A DNA stretch of 64,000 bases, from positions 469,001 through 533,000 of the forward strand of contig JAZDSV010000006.1 of the NCBI GenBank assembly GCA_036784855.1, given 5' to 3'. A model generated the notes under the pieces. It had not been told where the DNA came from. It worked only from the letters and a program-made list of their open reading frames with translations, and ran no database searches. This stretch comes from Aphelidium insulamus. Its lineage: Eukaryota; Aphelidiomycota; Aphelidea; Aphelidiaceae. A program made the translations under genes and the position numbers. Every line of letters begins with the position of its first letter. Position 1 is the stretch's first letter. Below, in pieces: positions 23,041 to 33,982 of the stretch.

Positions 23041-23362
23041 GTGCTATTCACGTGCATGTACAAGTACAGTAAAGTGAGTGTGCTATCCATGCGCATATAC
23101 AAGGACAGTACAGTGAGTGTGCTATTCACGTGCATGTACAAGTACAGTACAGTGAGTGTGCTATTCACGTGCATGTACAAGTACAGTACAGTGAGTGTGC
23201 TATTCACGTGCATGTACAAGTACAGTACAGTGAGTGTGCTATTCACGTGCATGTACAAGTACAGTACAGTGAGTGTGCTATAAACGCGCATATATTTACA
23301 AGTACAGTACAGTGAGTGTGCTATTCACGTGCATATACAAGTAGCGTACAGTGAGTGTGCTA
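23041..23362. repeat. 39-bp minisatellite with CACGTG core
   Basis: About eight head-to-tail units of 39 bp (one is 43 bp), each with GTGCTATTCACGTGCATGTA followed by CAAGTACAGTACAGTGAGT. Most carry the palindrome CACGTG. The period is a multiple of three and lacks stops in several frames, which creates spurious ORFs on both strands. It sits between the GATA start (22753) and the Iwr1 stop (23421). Confidence 0.9.
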
Positions 23363-23420
23363 TCTTGTAATAGACAATGTAGGACACAATGCTGCAATAA
23401 ACTCTATAGAAACAATGCAA

Positions 23421-24255
23421 TTAGAAAGACTCGTCATCGCCGTCATGCTGATCATAATTCATGGACCGACTGCCTTCAGTTTCGCTGCCAGATATAAAGT
23501 CCTGCACTAGCGCATCATCCTCGTCCGGATAGTCGTTGGCCCAGAAATCTTCATCTGCACAACATTACAGCCACATTATGTAGAAAGATAACTATACCGA
23601 GCGATAGATCAAGTCACAATTTAGATATATAAAAATAAATAGCACATAATATTGCGTAAAGAACTTACCGTTCGAGTCCTCATCGCAAGTGTTTGACGAT
23701 TCCGCGCTGTAGTCACCGGTGGCGCACAGATCCCTGTCATCCACCAGCACGAGTTGCTGCTGTCCGCTCTGATCGTCAGCAGGCTGCCACACCAAAGCCC
23801 CAGCACGCCCACCCTGACTACCACGACTTTCAGCCGCATAATCATCGGCCACGCGATAGTAATCATAAATGAAGTCGTGCTCATTGTCCATTGGCACCGT
23901 GTCACCCCTGAGAGAGATACTTCTGATGGCGTCGCGCAGCTCCTGGTCCCGCTGCTCGCCACTCGTGGCATCAGCTGCGGGAAATGTGCCCGTCAAGGGG
24001 ACGCCAATTGCTTCACCCGACACCACGTCCACTATCGGGTGCTGTCCTTCGTGCACGATAGTGGCGTCCGAGAGCCGCTGGTAGACGCGTCGTGGCCGCT
24101 TTGACGTATCGACTTTTCCATCTCCAGATGTGCTGATATCTGCCAGTTGTCAGTCCCCGTTGCGTCCACGCACGGTATAGCATATCAATATCCACGCGCG
24201 TACATAGCACATCCAGCGGCTCGGCAGCCCGTTTTCTCTTTAGGCGCAAAATCAT
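23421..24255 (-). CDS. Iwr1/SLC7A6OS family, RNA polymerase II nuclear import
   Basis: The N-terminus MILRLKRKRAAEPLDVL is the Iwr1/SLC7A6OS signature. The C-terminal half has the acidic family motif: DFIYDYYRVAD, later CDEDSN and, across an intron, DEDFWANDYPDEDDALVQDF, with the stop at 23421. Iwr1 binds assembled RNA polymerase II and supplies its nuclear import signal; the basic KRKR stretch at the N-terminus fits that. Between residue 28 and the KVDTSKRPRRVYQRLSD segment a frame change is needed. A GT-AG interval of only 34 nt near 24134-24170 would restore it exactly; otherwise there is a frameshift. Confidence 0.8.
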
Positions 24256-24491
24256 TGGTTGATAATGACTAATAAATAATGACAATTGCGTTATCGATTC
24301 ACTTATCAATGCGCATTGACTTCACTTTGCCGAACCACAAATAGCTTGCATGATTGTCCATGGGATATAATTGCGTAACACACAATTCGACACCAACAGT
24401 GTGCCGTCACCCCGGGCAATATTTGTCATCAAATGCAAATCTATTTTCCTCCATAGTATAATTGTTGTTGTTGTTCTTATTGGACAGCTGA

Positions 24492-25758
24492 TCAAGGTAG
24501 CGGCACGGGCAGCGGTGCAGACAAGGTCGAGGTAGGAGATGTGCTGGTGGGCGAAGTTGTGTCGGCGCCTTCACGGCCCGGCACCGGCAAATCATCCACC
24601 GAGAGCGCGCCCTTAAAGTCGGCGGGCACCAGCTTGTGCCGGTTGGCGTACAGGTCCCGGTATGCATTCTTGATGGTGGCATCACTGACACCGGCCACGG
24701 GGCTGATTTGCCTATACGACTTGGCCAGTTGGCCGCCACTCATCTGCGTCACGAGATAGATGGCGGCGGCGCACACGGACAGCGGTGATTTGCCGGCCAG
24801 AATGCCGTGCTGGCCGGCCATGTCGACTACGTGCGCCGCGGCGTTCCTGATGGACATTGGCAGGTCCAGGTGTGAGCAGAAGCGTGCCAGGTAGTCCGAT
24901 GTGCCCACGGACTGGATGCGCTCTTCCGCAGACACCAGCGGCACAATTGCCTTGACGCACTTGCCAATAATCTTCTTCTCCACCCGCGTCAACACTGTAA
25001 TCTCTTTAAATGTGCGCGGAGCCTTTTCCTGCCGGCACTGCCATTGATTAACATTGATCTACCAGGTCATTCACAGACTAACTGCGATGAATATGCACGC
25101 GGCAATTAGTCCGTCGTTTGGCTTTCCCTTGGCATAGTCTTCGTCAAACACCTTTGTATAAGTAAATATATGTACATATACATAACAGTACAGTGTACCT
25201 TCTTGTAGAGCTGCTTGGCGCGGTCGGCAACCACGCGCGGCAAGTTTATCCGCTCAGTCATGATGGTGATATCGCGGAAGCTCTGCACAATATCCCGGTC
25301 GCCCTTGGTGCCACCCACCACCTTGCCATGCGCCCTGGACAGCACCTGCGACTGCCCAGAGTTGCCATCCCGCTTGCTGATGGAGGTGGACAGCTGATCC
25401 ACCACACCCTCCAGCAGCGGGTTCTCCGCGGCGCCCACGCGTGACGGGTCGCCGGAGGCCGCGCCACCGGGGTTCTCATTGGCAAAGGTGCGCCACTCGG
25501 AGCGTGTGTCGATGATGCGCATGGGAAACACCAAGCCGCAGTCGCCGCATATCAGGTCGCCTGCGAGGTAGTAGTAGTAGTAGTAATGGTTGTAGTGGTG
25601 GTTGTGGCCAGGGTAGATGTGTGTATGTAGAGCCACAGCACACAGCCACAGCAGAGCAACTACTAACCAGACTTGTAGTCCTCCACAATGTTGGGTGGAC
25701 TAGTCTGGCAGTCCTTGCACACCAGCCGGTAGTTCAGGTCGATGTTGTTGGTGGACAT
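24492..25758 (-). CDS. transcription initiation factor IIB (TFIIB)
   Basis: Starts MSTNNIDLNYRLVCKDCQ at 25758. The zinc ribbon (CKDC...GDLICGDCGLVF) is followed by the B-reader region (SEWRTFANENPGG), then two cyclin folds (INLPRVVADRAKQLYKK, PNDGLIAACIFIA, CRQEKAPRTFKEI; second repeat LPMSIRNAAAHVVDMAG, KSPLSVCAAAIYLVTQM, SDATIKNAYRDLY). TFIIB bridges TBP and RNA polymerase II. Three or four introns interrupt it, and the C-terminal tail after YRDLYANRHKLVP is short and Pro/Ser/Thr rich. It shares a short divergent or overlapping flank with Iwr1. All domains are complete. Confidence 0.95.
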
Positions 25759-25932
25759 TTGCGTTTTGTGCGTGAATTGTGCAGTCTTTGAGTGAGAGAG
25801 CAAATTTTGCCATCTCGGCTTAATTATTATCGCTCACACATATGAAATATTTACTGCCAATTACTGAGCAGTGTATTTATGCCGCTGTCTTTATTTCTGT
25901 GCTCCGACATGTATTGCGCTCACAAATCGATG

Positions 25933-27899
25933 TCACTGTGAGCCAAGCCTCAAAATATCTTGGTTAATTTTGACTGGGAGCTGTTTGGCACGCTTTTCAA
26001 TTTCGGCTTGAAATTCCGCAAATGGCAAGTTCACCTTGTCTGGAGTGATCAAGGAGATTAATTCGCATTGTGGGCTCAGCTCGGCAACCATCGAATTAAC
26101 CGACACTGAGAACTGATGTATAGCAACTTTTAGAGCGTGCAAGTCGTTCTGAACTGCCTTTTCCCAGTCCGTATAGGTCAATTCTGCTTTTGCACCATGA
26201 CGAGATGAAATCAATCGAGCGCCCGTGGCAAGTCCAAACCGATTGATCCGCAATTCAAACATTCCGCCGTCGATGGAGTCAAGCACAAAGCCACCATTGC
26301 GGTGTAATTTTGTCACTTCGGATATCATTGAAAGCCAGATGGCAGGAATCGTGCTAGCTGCATTACGAAAGTTTTGTGCATTGAGATCGTACTTTGACTT
26401 GAACTTGCCAAATATAAACTCCAAGGTCCAGGGATATGGTTCAAAGTCCTGTATCAATGGACCAGGAATGGTGTCCAGTGTATATACACGTCCACTCTTG
26501 TATTCAGACTTCATTAATTCAATCCGCTTTGTAAGCTTGTCTGATGACGAGAAGTCTGTAATGTCACCAAGAAATGGACTCAATCTTGTCGATGCCAGCA
26601 GCGGATACATCGTCGTCACTCTCAAATGCAAAAGACCTTTGCAAGGTTGAATCGATCTCCAAATTCTTCAAAGGATCCCAAGTTATATAAGTTTGAATGC
26701 GGGACATCAGCGAAATTGAAGTGTGATACTTCGCTGAGAGGAATTGACGAGCCAAGATCGATTAGTGTAACCTTTGTGACCTTGCCTCCTTTCACACCAA
26801 AGATGAAGTATTTGGGAGAGACATCGTTATGCAAAAATCCATTCTCATTAAACTCGTGCACGGCATTGAGCATTCCCATCCATGCAGAATAGTGTTTCTT
26901 GCAATCAAGTCTTCTTGATGGTGCAAAAATGAACCGCCTGAATGCTTTGGAATCAGGTGTTTTTCGAAATACTCCTGGGCATCGTAACCATCAATGTATG
27001 GCACAACTAAATAGTGATCGCCAGTAGTAGGACTGATTCCGGCGCAAGTGAGGTGTAGACTGTGCTTGAGCCCTTTTTTGCGTGCGAACCGTAATGCATT
27101 GACTTCCCGGTTAAAGTGATCGGCATCATTGACTGCCTTAATGAAAACTTTTTGTCCCTTGTACGAGCCAACGCGCGCCTTACCGAAATTCCCTTGAGAT
27201 ACTTGATGCTGGTCATCACCATATGTCAAGTAGTTCTCGTTGCACTTTTCATTGTGGTTCAACTGTCCGATAATGTCCCCCACCGCCCACGTCGGCAAAT
27301 TAGGTTTTGCGGACGCGGATTCTAATATCGTTGAGCTATCGAGTGCACTGCGGTCAATAACCAAATCCTTTTTGACGGATTTAATGCGGCGAGGAATGTG
27401 CTTTGTTGGATCGTACAGCCGAATGTTGAAAGTATCCGTGTGAAATTTGGCCACGGCTTCAGGGACCGTAAAGATAAGGTCGTAACATTTGTTCTCCATG
27501 TACTTTTGTCTCCACATGGCCATCTCCGCCGAAACAGTTCCGTCCAAATCATTTGGAAGAGGCGATATGTTGACGTATTGCATCGGGATCGCGGCATCTT
27601 TCGCACTATAAATCTCGACCTTTAGTACGTTGACATCTTTGATCGGTTTGCGCTTAAAGCAAAAGGGAAATTGATACTCCTTTCCTGGCTGATACTTGGA
27701 ACCGGCGGGAACATACCAACTCGCTCGAAAGGGTATTCGAATCGACGTAAGCAATTGCCGCAGCCACTGAGCCGTCGAGAAGGCACTACGAGTAATACAG
27801 TGTGTAAGCAATACAATAAGGTAGTCGGCAAGTACTCACGGCGTACCTCGTGACGGAGGCAAGTACCAAAAGCAGTAGCGCGAAGTAGACAGTTTTCAT
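25933..27899 (-). pseudogene. secreted kinase-like gene with three apparent frameshifts
   Basis: The start at 27899 gives a strong signal peptide (MKTVYFALLLLVLASVT), followed after one intron by an Ig-like or beta-rich segment and a kinase-like domain: QGNFGKARVGSYKGQKVFIKAV (glycine loop and lysine), NREVNALRF, LHNDVSPKYF (catalytic Asp kept, the Mg-binding Asn replaced by Tyr) and TLIDLGSS (DLG for DFG). It would act outside the cytoplasm, like FAM20-type or other secretory kinases, but I cannot name a family. Three one-base shifts interrupt the frame: near 26955 (a short A run), near 26632 and near 26570 (T runs). Their homopolymer context allows assembly error; the accessory nature of the gene allows real decay. 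No equivalent break was seen in adjacent TFIIB or RtcB. Confidence 0.6.
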
Positions 27900-28254
27900 T
27901 TTGAAGTTAGCTAAAAAAACGCCACTTTATTGACACCCATTTTTGACTCGATAGCAACCAACCAATCAGAGGTTGACATGCCATCCACCCTGCTAACGTC
28001 ACACTGACCTCACGCTTGCAAGTCTTTACTCCTGCTTCTCTGTCTTGTTAATATTTTACCCGCATTGCTAAAACCTATTGCTTTATCTTGCTGACCATAT
28101 CTATGTCCCGTGCCTTACCTGCATGTATTGCCATAGGTAAGAGCTTCGTGAGATGAAAAGCAAGCTCGACAAATAACTTTTGTATTGCTCTGTATATTGT
28201 CACTATCCTTAACATATCGATTGATTATCCCAAGCTCATGTTGCCATGTATAAC
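27900..28254. other. intergenic region
   Basis: About 350 bp, AT-rich, between two minus-strand genes. No ORF or recognisable element apart from the promoter it must contain. Confidence 0.45.
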
Positions 28255-30225
28255 CTACTCTGCAATAGCCAGATCTGCCATGTTGTCCACAACATTATCA
28301 TTATCATCAGTGGCGGTGGCCATGGACTGTTCAGCGAGTTCTACCACTTGATGCTGCTTGATTATAGAGGCATCCAGCCGCTCCAGAATCAGGTCACGCT
28401 CGGCACTCATGCGCTTGAAATCCGCCGTGTCCAGAGAGCCCTGGCACACCGCGATATCCAGCCACAGCTTCCTATCATCAGTGGCCTGGTCCCAGTGGTC
28501 CGTGATGTACTTGGCGCACAGTTCACGCGCCGCCTTAAAGTGCGTGATACCCTCCTTGTATGATATTTTAGTCTTGAGGCGCGAGTGTGTGCATGCAATG
28601 TCCAGCGGTAGGTGCTTGACGATCTCGTCGGCGTTGTTGTAGGCGATGCGTGGATTGTCGCCCAGCACTCCCGGCGCCACATTGCCCACCACGCCCGACT
28701 CTTCGTAGAACGCGACCACATCGTCGAACGTGGATATTTTGCTCGTCTGCGCCGTGCTCCGACTGCGACCCGCGCCGTGTCCCGAGAATATCACGTCGGG
28801 GGTATCGTGCACCACGGTGTACAGTTGATGGTCACTGTCGCTGCCGGCAGATCCGCGCAGCTTGGCCGCGGCTGCCTGCACATCGCACTCGCGCCACTGA
28901 CACTGCATGTCGGCCAGTGTCCACACAAAGCACCCGTCCCCGGCCCGCAGTGCCACAATGCTCGCGGACGCCCGCTTTGTCATGGCTATGGCGCCCTTGC
29001 TGAGTACAAACAGCACCTGCCGGCTGTCGTCATTCACGAACGCCTTGATGCCGTTGTGCGTCAGGCCAGACATGAGCGACATGATGGCGTCGGCGTCGTC
29101 GCCGCACCTTGCCATCGCCGGCCCAAACATGAACGACTGTCGCATGTGCAGCTTGAGTGCCGCGCCGCCGGTCTCGTAGCCCATCTCGTGCAGCACGGCC
29201 ACCGCGCACATTATACGGTTCAGCTTGGCGAACTTGTTCAGCGCGTCGTACACGCGGCCGTAGAACACCGCCAGCGCCCCCGTGGCCACCGCGCGCCCAC
29301 CAGACAAATGCCGTGCGGCGCGCACAATAGGCTCGTAGATCTTGGCGCCCAGGCCGCGCGATCCACTGTGCACCACGGTCCAGTAGTAGCCGCGGTCATC
29401 GACCGCCAGCTCCATGAAGTGGTTGCCGCTGCTGCCGAGACTCTGCGCATAGCGGCCAATGTACCGCAGCACGGCCGACTGCTCCACTGTCAGACCCGGG
29501 TACGCCACGCCAGCGTGCAGATCCCGGTCCTGCCGAGTATAGTCGTCAAATAGAATGCCCACCGTGTCCAGGACGGCGCGCATCTCATCGAGCCACTGCG
29601 GCAACTCGATCGACCCGTAGAAATCGACGGCCTGGCTGATCTGCGCGCTGAGATAGGCGCCCGCCTGTGCCGCCTTGCCGCGCTTCAACGTGCGCCGAAT
29701 GGTGGCCAGAAAGTGCGACAAGTTCCGCGGCGCCGTGTCGCCATCCTCCCGGGCGTGCACTGTTTCGCCGCCCGTGGATCTCGAAGGCACCGCCGCCACC
29801 ACGGGCAGAATGGACAGTCCGCAGCCAATGTCCGCCGACACCAGACTGATGGGTATCGAGTGCGTGTCAAAGCACATGATCATCCCGACGAAAACGGTGC
29901 GCGCGCGGTGCGTGTCGGCCTGCATCCGCACCGTGGACCCGACGGGTGCCAGCTGGATCGCTATGCCGGCAATGTCGTGCAGATCTTGCGCGGCCAGCAC
30001 CACCTTGGTCTCGACGGTCCACTGCTTGTCCGGGGCGTCCACCCGCCACACGCGGAACCGGAAGTTCTCCTCCACAACCTCAATATGCACTTGGCTGGCC
30101 TCCAGGCTGGTCACATCTGCCGCGTCATCGATGGCTGAAGTGCCAGGTTGCTGTTGCTGTTGCTGTTGTTCAAACTCGGCCGGCACATCGTAGCCCAAGT
30201 TCTTGAGCAGTGCGGCCGCCGACAT
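28255..30225 (-). CDS. RtcB-type RNA ligase, long divergent form
   Basis: A single intronless frame of 656 residues. The RtcB active-site series is present in order: DIGCGLSI (Asp and Cys metal ligands), LGSSGNHFMEL (His), HSGSRGLGAKIY (His), LTHNGIKAF (His) and SGHGAGRSRSTAQ, whose His is the guanylylated nucleophile in the family. RtcB joins 2',3'-cyclic phosphate or 3'-phosphate RNA ends to 5'-OH ends, in tRNA splicing and HAC1/XBP1-type mRNA splicing. The usual length is about 480-505 residues; here extra segments and an N-terminal extension with a poly-Gln tract add about 150. The GSMG-type GTP-contact motif after the HGAGR region is not obvious. It may be an active but fast-evolving paralog. 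Confidence 0.88.
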   Translation of the reverse strand: MSAAALLKNLGYDVPAEFEQQQQQQQPGTSAIDDAADVTSLEASQVHIEVVEENFRFRVWRVDAPDKQWTVETKVVLAAQDLHDIAGIAIQLAPVGSTVRMQADTHRARTVFVGMIMCFDTHSIPISLVSADIGCGLSILPVVAAVPSRSTGGETVHAREDGDTAPRNLSHFLATIRRTLKRGKAAQAGAYLSAQISQAVDFYGSIELPQWLDEMRAVLDTVGILFDDYTRQDRDLHAGVAYPGLTVEQSAVLRYIGRYAQSLGSSGNHFMELAVDDRGYYWTVVHSGSRGLGAKIYEPIVRAARHLSGGRAVATGALAVFYGRVYDALNKFAKLNRIMCAVAVLHEMGYETGGAALKLHMRQSFMFGPAMARCGDDADAIMSLMSGLTHNGIKAFVNDDSRQVLFVLSKGAIAMTKRASASIVALRAGDGCFVWTLADMQCQWRECDVQAAAAKLRGSAGSDSDHQLYTVVHDTPDVIFSGHGAGRSRSTAQTSKISTFDDVVAFYEESGVVGNVAPGVLGDNPRIAYNNADEIVKHLPLDIACTHSRLKTKISYKEGITHFKAARELCAKYITDHWDQATDDRKLWLDIAVCQGSLDTADFKRMSAERDLILERLDASIIKQHQVVELAEQSMATATDDNDNVVDNMADLAIAE

Positions 30226-30722
30226 GTTGATGTGTGTAAGATAAAGGTAGAGAGGAGCCTACACGACAACATATGTATTTGCCAGATACGAACTCTGGTT
30301 GAAGCATGCCAACACCACAACATAGCAATTAATACTTCTTTGCCATGGTGACAGGCAGTCTTCCACCCAACTAATCTGCAGACAGAGCATATTACTGAAG
30401 TTGATGTTGGAGCTTTCTGATGACGCTGTTGAACACAGCCTGAGTGCAGGTATGATTTTAATGTTACACACAACTGTCCACCGAAACTCAACCAGGGCAC
30501 AGCTGTTGTTATCTATACGCGCGCATAGCAAGACAGATACCGACAGTAGCCGCAATATACAATGCTTCTAATTAATGAATTGCTGTCAACCCTAAATGTG
30601 AATCACTTGCTGGGCAACACTTGTGTAAATACTCGCACGCTAAATCGCGCAATATATTAAATACGCGCACCTTAAATATCCACACCTTTATACATACACA
30701 CACACACACACAGCTAGCCACC
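30226..30722. other. intergenic divergent promoter region
   Basis: About 500 bp between RtcB (minus) and the DUF202 gene (plus). A CA microsatellite runs up to the DUF202 start (about 30698-30713). No supported gene. Confidence 0.5.
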
Positions 30723-31400
30723 ATGTCCAGTGCACACACGCACGCCATATCGGTGATGGCCGGTGACAAGGATGCCACGTACACTGCCATCGCGGACAGC
30801 AGCCGGCGGTCCAGCAGTGACAGCGCGCAGCCAGACGGTGCCCAAGCAGCCACCACGAATATTACCACCACCACCACCACCCGGCCACCGCAAGCAGCAT
30901 CCACCACAGTACGCCCGCCGCGACTCAACGTGCTGGCGTGGTGGAATCGCGTCACACCCAGCCTCATACTGCAGAACAAGGGCTCTACGGCGCGCGACCA
31001 CCTGGCCAACGAGCGCACATTCCTGGCCTACATGCGCACCTCCCTGTCGCTGATGACGGTGGGTGTGGCGGTGGCCCAGCTGCTACGTCTGGAACTGGCC
31101 TCCTCCTCCTCCTCCTCCTCTTCAGCATCCAGCGCCAATTCACCATCCACCACCACCACGACCCAGGCACAGACACCGCCGCATGAACCGCCACCGGCCG
31201 TGACACGCGCACTCGGCCCGCTCTTTGTCGCCCTCGGACTGCTGTTTATCGTGTTTGGCGCCGTGCGCTACTTTTACAGCCAGGCCTTGCTCGTGCGGGG
31301 TCTGTTCCCGGCCAGTCGGGGCGCCGTGGCATTCGGCTCGCTGACACTCATCGCCGTCACGCTGCTGGTCTTTGTGCTGTCGGTGCTGCTTGCCGCCTGA
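30723..31400 (+). CDS. DUF202 (VTC1/YidH-like) membrane protein
   Basis: 225 residues, no intron. A Ser/Thr-rich cytoplasmic N-terminus is followed by the DUF202 signature STARDHLANERTFLAYMRTSLSLMTVGVAVAQLLRL (first helix), a Ser/Thr linker, and two more helices (ALGPLFVALGLLFIVFGAVRYF and FGSLTLIAVTLLVFVLSVLLA). Three membrane spans with the R-x-LANERT-LA-R motif are typical. In fungi such proteins include the VTC1 subunit of the vacuolar polyphosphate polymerase and small uncharacterised relatives; the sequence alone does not decide which. Confidence 0.9.
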   Translation: MSSAHTHAISVMAGDKDATYTAIADSSRRSSSDSAQPDGAQAATTNITTTTTTRPPQAASTTVRPPRLNVLAWWNRVTPSLILQNKGSTARDHLANERTFLAYMRTSLSLMTVGVAVAQLLRLELASSSSSSSSASSANSPSTTTTTQAQTPPHEPPPAVTRALGPLFVALGLLFIVFGAVRYFYSQALLVRGLFPASRGAVAFGSLTLIAVTLLVFVLSVLLAA

Positions 31401-31441
31401 TGCTGTCCACACTTATATGCATACATTCATTCATGCATAGC

Positions 31442-31532
31442 GTCTCTATACAGATACATACATACATGCATATACATAGATGGTGTCTCTATACAGATAC
31501 ATGCATGCATGCATACATCTACATAGACGGTG
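31442..31532. repeat. duplicated CATA-rich repeat
   Basis: Two imperfect copies of a unit of about 45 bp starting TCTCTATACAGATACAT and continuing with CATA/CATG steps. It lies between the convergent ends of the DUF202 gene and the 31551-32036 gene. Confidence 0.6.
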
Positions 31533-31550
31533 TAACTTATACATTTTGTA

Positions 31551-32036
31551 TTAGCGCTGCCGGAAACGAATGCCGGCATTCTTTGGCGTGGCCGAGAGCA
31601 GGGTGGGCGGGATGCGGCGGGCGGCGATTATGCTGGGTTTGCCGGTATGCTGGCTGACAGCGGTGTTCTGCAGCTGTTGTTGTTGTCTGTCATTGCCAGT
31701 GTCCACCGCGGCATTACTTGACGGTGGTGGTTGATTGTCGATGTTGCCGGCCGGCATTGGCGTCGATACCGATGATGATACCGATGATAGTGGCGATGGC
31801 GTCCATGTGAACTTTAGCAGCCACCGCGCAGCCATGTAGAGCGCATACAGCGGCACCACCACCGGGAGTGACAGAGTGAGCAGGGCATTGCGGACTGGGA
31901 CGGCCTTGCGCACAAACTGGTGCACCTGCCGGTCCAGCACAATGCTCAGCACGTACACCGTGAATATGGTGGCGCCAATGGACACGCTCGCGGTGTGCAG
32001 CAGCCAGGCCACGGCGCCCTCTGCCGCGGCTTCCAT
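31551..32036 (-). CDS. small predicted two-helix membrane protein
   Basis: 161 residues, no intron. Two hydrophobic segments (about 8-32 GAVAWLLHTASVSIGATIF and 48-70 ALLTLSLPVVVPLYALYMAA) are followed by a polar Ser/Pro/Gln-rich tail. I do not recognise the family. Codon use and GC content resemble the neighbours, and the frame is long for its position, so it is probably a real gene. It is convergent with the DUF202 gene. Confidence 0.5.
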   Translation of the reverse strand: MEAAAEGAVAWLLHTASVSIGATIFTVYVLSIVLDRQVHQFVRKAVPVRNALLTLSLPVVVPLYALYMAARWLLKFTWTPSPLSSVSSSVSTPMPAGNIDNQPPPSSNAAVDTGNDRQQQQLQNTAVSQHTGKPSIIAARRIPPTLLSATPKNAGIRFRQR

Positions 32037-32260
32037 GAGGAATTATGTATATGTATGATGTGAAGTTAATAGTGTGCCTGTTTACAGCTGTGTGCGTGTG
32101 TGTATCATTCAAGGTGTGTTCACACTGTGTAAATAAATAATCATGCTATCAACGTATTCAACTTATTCAACTCATATACAAGATCATTGGGTGCACAGCT
32201 AGCCATGGCATAGTCATTTGAATATGTATGGATATGCATGCTACGACAATATATATATAT

Positions 32261-33912
32261 TTACATTGAATCTGCACGGAGAGCCTTTTGCTTTTCCTCG
32301 AAAAAGTCCTTGATATCCTGACATACATAACAATGGCATTAAAATTGCATGGTATGCGTTGTAAACGTTGTAATATTATACACACCTGGGCAGTGACGGT
32401 GCGGGAGGTGCGCACAAACCCGGCCAGAAAATGATGCATGTCCTCGCGCAGCCCGTTGAAGGCTGCCAGATGGTTTGCCACTGGCCAATTATTACAAGTC
32501 AGATATACAGATGTACACGCGCACCTTTGTTGTAGTCTAGCTCGGACAGCGCCTTGAGACCACGGTCATGCATGGATTCAGTGGCTGCCCAAAGGATTAC
32601 GGAATAAGAATAATATTACCATCATCAGTCATGCTTACCACTCTCGTCCATCTCTGGCACGTAGACATCTTCCTGCTTGGATATGAATGATATTCCTTGC
32701 TGCTGGTACAGTTCCAGACACTATGCAAAAGTGTTAATGACATATATGTATACATAAAGGGAATGAACAGTACCTCGTCACACTTGCACACAATGTCGTG
32801 CACGCATACGTCGGTGGGAGTGAATATGCATGTTTGTGGCGGTGATGTGTTGGAGTCAGTTCTTTGCCGTCTCCGGGCAGCATACGTGCGCCGTAGACAT
32901 TCCACACCTTGCTCATTTGCACGCTTCATCCCCGCCACCGCCGCGTCATTTGTGTCCGCGGTGTCGACATCCACGGGAGTGGGGAGCGGATATATCGGCT
33001 GCATTTCCGAGTCCACTTCCATGACAATCAGTCGCGCAGAGTAGTCCAGTAGCCAGGGGTGTCGGCGCACGCACAGCTGGCACACCATCTGCTCGAATGC
33101 CTCCTCCTCTGGCAGGCGTCTGTTCTTCTGGCCGCCACGACTCAGACAACCCTCATGGAACCAGTCCTCGCACATGAAACACTGCACCATCGTGGTCTCG
33201 GCGGGGGCGTCTGGCGTGTATGGCTGATCGCACACGCAGAAGCGTCCGAAAAAGTTGTGCGTGTACGAATTACGGTGCTGGCTATCACGCAATGCCGCCA
33301 CAGCCGCCTCATCCACCAGCTGGCACTTGCCTGCATAACATATGTCAAATTGACAGTGTCAATACATGGCCACTTTACACCATATGTAGTAGATACAAAG
33401 TATAAAAAGTATAAATATGTACCATCAATGATGTCCCGGGAGCAGTCACAGGTGAAATCTCGCTTGACATACAGCTCCTCCACCTCGTGGTCGCCGTGGC
33501 CTGTGTGCACGGTTATGCCGCTATATGCTTGGACACACCGTCACGTACATGTAACGCTGCATGCATAACAGATCCCGCTGGGCTGACCACCCACTCCACT
33601 TCCACAACCAGCATTACCACCATTACCACCATCAATAGCATCATCAACAGGTTTCCCGTAGTTGACACGAGTGCACGTGACACACACGTATACGGGCTGT
33701 TTGAGCGGTGTGCCGCCAGAGTGCGACAGACTGCACTGGTCCACGCGGAGTGGGAGCGCGTCGGCCGCCTCTTGCTCTAGTAGCTGCTGCTGTTCCAGGT
33801 ACTCGGGCGCCGTGATGGTATTCTCATCATCATCATTGTCTTGCACGGCACTGGAGGCAACTTGCACTTTAGCGGTGCCAGTGCCGGTGTCACCTGGCGG
33901 CATGGCCGTCAT
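32261..33912 (-). CDS. UBR7-type E3 ligase (UBR box + PHD finger)
   Basis: Starts MTAMPPGDTGTG at 33912. An N-terminal UBR box (CSLSHSGGTPLKQPVYVCVTC, GICYACSVTCHGDHEVEEL, VKRDFTCDC) is followed by KCQL and a PHD finger (FFGRFCVCDQPY, MVQCFMCEDWFHEGCL, MVCQLCVRRHPWLL) and a helical C-terminus (CLELYQQQGISFISKQEDVYVPE, SELDYNKV, LREDMHHFLAGF). This is the complete order of UBR7 and S. pombe Mlo2, a nuclear ligase linked to histone H2B. At least four short introns, all GT-AG where checked; the UBR box is rejoined exactly by one of them near 33463-33510. Confidence 0.9.
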
Positions 33913-33982
33913 GAAAGTTAAGGATGTGTATTAACGCTGTATTAACTCTGTATATTAATCAATTGAACTTATAACCCTCAGT

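Noticed and set aside
23013-23315. Long ORFs on both strands with repeated peptides
   Set aside because: They are produced by the 39-bp minisatellite, whose period is a multiple of three; not genes.
23041-23362. CRISPR-like array
   Set aside because: The repeats are directly adjacent with no unique spacers, and the genome is eukaryotic.
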